A DNA stretch of 64,000 bases, taken from contig NZ_JAPDPD010000005.1 of assembly GCF_026283965.1 (NCBI RefSeq), positions 160,030-224,029 on the forward strand, read 5' to 3'. The stretch comes from Dyella subtropica (GTDB taxonomy: Bacteria; Pseudomonadota; Gammaproteobacteria; Xanthomonadales; Rhodanobacteraceae). Under the pieces are notes generated by a model. That model saw only the letters and a program-made list of their open reading frames with translations. It searched no databases and had not been told where the DNA came from. Shown one piece after another: positions 63,385 to 64,000 of this stretch (position 1 is the first letter of the stretch; each line of letters begins with the position of its first letter). The position numbers were made by a program, and so were the translations under genes.

Positions 63385-63891
63385 ATGAGCTTTTTGCGCA
63401 ACACCATCGTAGCCGGCGCCCTGCTGCTGGCCGGCACCACACACGCAACCGACATCACCATGGCCAACGGCAGCGTGCACTTCAGCGCGCCCGACAACTG
63501 GCTCGTCATCATGGAAACCCAGGGCGACCCCGAACTGCGCGTCTTCCAGGTACCCGACACCTCACCCACCGGCAACACCGCGCTCGCCCGTGTCACCGTC
63601 ACGGTGAAGCAAGTGGCCGACGTCAACGAATTTCAGCAATACGTGAGCGGCTTCACCGCCAAGGCCAAGGCGCTAACCGGCTATCAGGCCGGCAACAACC
63701 AGGGACCGAACAGCGCCGCCTACACCGCCCAGGAAAGCGGAGCTCAGTTCAACTACGTCGAACGCTACTGGTTCAAAGATGGCCACGCCATCCAGCTACG
63801 CTGCGTGCGCCCTGCACAGAGCCAGGCCGGCCCGGCATGGAAGGCCGCATTCGACAAAGGCTGCGATGCGATCGCGGAGCGGCTCAAATAG
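63385..63891 (+). CDS. small secreted protein of unknown function
   Basis: 168-aa protein. Start 63385 (MSFLRNTIVAGALLLAGTTH), signal cut near HAT. The mature part is beta-rich (NGSVHFSAPDNWLVIMETQG, ELRVFQVPDTSPTGNTALAR) and resembles small Xanthomonadales periplasmic proteins with a DUF-type single domain. One pair of Cys (LRCVRP and KGCDAI) could form a disulfide. 23 bp after ACMSD, so it may be co-transcribed. No function assigned. Confidence 0.75.
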   Translation: MSFLRNTIVAGALLLAGTTHATDITMANGSVHFSAPDNWLVIMETQGDPELRVFQVPDTSPTGNTALARVTVTVKQVADVNEFQQYVSGFTAKAKALTGYQAGNNQGPNSAAYTAQESGAQFNYVERYWFKDGHAIQLRCVRPAQSQAGPAWKAAFDKGCDAIAERLK

Positions 63892-63897
63892 AAACCT

Positions 63898-64000
63898 GTA
63901 GGAGCGCACCCTGTGCGCGATGCCCTGCGCGAGCAGGGCCGGTTGGCTAGCGACAGCAAAGGCGCAGCCCTGCTCACGCAGGGCATCGCGCACAGGGTGC
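63898..64000. repeat. long REP-like inverted repeat, cut by window edge
   Basis: Left arm 63898-63939 shares the core GGAGCGCACCCTGTGCGCGA with the element at 42845-42913 and extends it with CCCTGCGCGAGCAGGGC. Right arm from 63967 is its complement with one mismatch (CACGCAGGG against CGCGCAGGG) and is truncated at the end of the window. Confidence 0.85.

Overview
The window reads as a chromosomal segment of a high-GC gammaproteobacterium of the Xanthomonadales, most likely family Rhodanobacteraceae (Dyella/Rhodanobacter/Luteibacter type). This is inferred from gene content: AcnD/PrpF-type methylcitrate cycle, TonB-dependent receptors, OmpA pairs, YeiP/EfpL, and REP-like dispersed repeats typical of that order. 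No tRNA, rRNA or CRISPR array was seen.

Layout. 1-8.1 kb: start of miaA (runs off the left edge), tdh and kbl (threonine to glycine plus acetyl-CoA) separated by a large AsmA/DUF748 envelope protein, then a decayed junction with two gene fragments and an RsuA-family pseudouridine synthase. 8.2-10.8 kb: tandem ompA paralogues with duplicated leaders and terminators. 10.9-31 kb: a split methylcitrate (propionate) locus, all on the minus strand: prpB-prpC at 22.8-25.0 kb, acnD-prpF-prpD at 10.9-16.4 kb, prpE at 29-30.8 kb. A 6.4-kb block sits between prpC and acnD. It holds a manganese riboswitch with a TerC-family gene, a glutathione S-transferase, and a five-gene cluster that resembles a divergent Fap functional-amyloid system: a Gly/Ser/Asn-rich secreted protein, a small secreted protein, a C39 peptidase, a FapE-like protein and a coiled-coil plus beta-barrel secretion channel. 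A dicarboxylate symporter and ahpC-ahpF lie between prpB and prpE.

31-38.6 kb: a MerR/TipAS regulator with a palindrome in a 19-bp promoter spacer, mdh and an aspartate-type aminotransferase, then a 3.3-kb degraded island (34.4-37.7 kb) with a phage-protein remnant, a compact RHS-type toxin candidate overlapping a membrane-protein gene, and a frameshifted tyrosine recombinase. 38.7-52.5 kb: ppiB, then genes that fit together as a polyhydroxybutyrate (PHB)/3-hydroxybutyrate utilisation region: 3HB-oligomer hydrolase, CrbR/CrbS-like two-component pair, TonB receptor plus secreted PHB depolymerase operon, and a divergent GntP-type permease. A lipase and a 17-copy TTTGCC hexamer array follow. Two copies of a ~310-bp structured repeat flank this part.

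52.9-64 kb: an amidohydrolase-GNAT-YdeI-GNAT-GNAT run, a type-2 3-hydroxyacyl-CoA dehydrogenase, EfpL (YeiP), a TetR regulator with a 20-bp palindrome in front of a heme-oxygenase-like diiron enzyme gene, a FUSC-family transporter, ACMSD of tryptophan catabolism, a small secreted protein and a REP-like repeat cut by the right edge.

Functional themes: carbon overflow and short-chain acid catabolism (propionate, 3-hydroxybutyrate, acetate switch, malate), envelope and biofilm structure (OmpA, amyloid-like cluster, DUF748), and stress functions (AhpCF, Mn export, GST). Propionyl-CoA from mixed PHB/valerate polymers would feed the methylcitrate genes; this link is inference.
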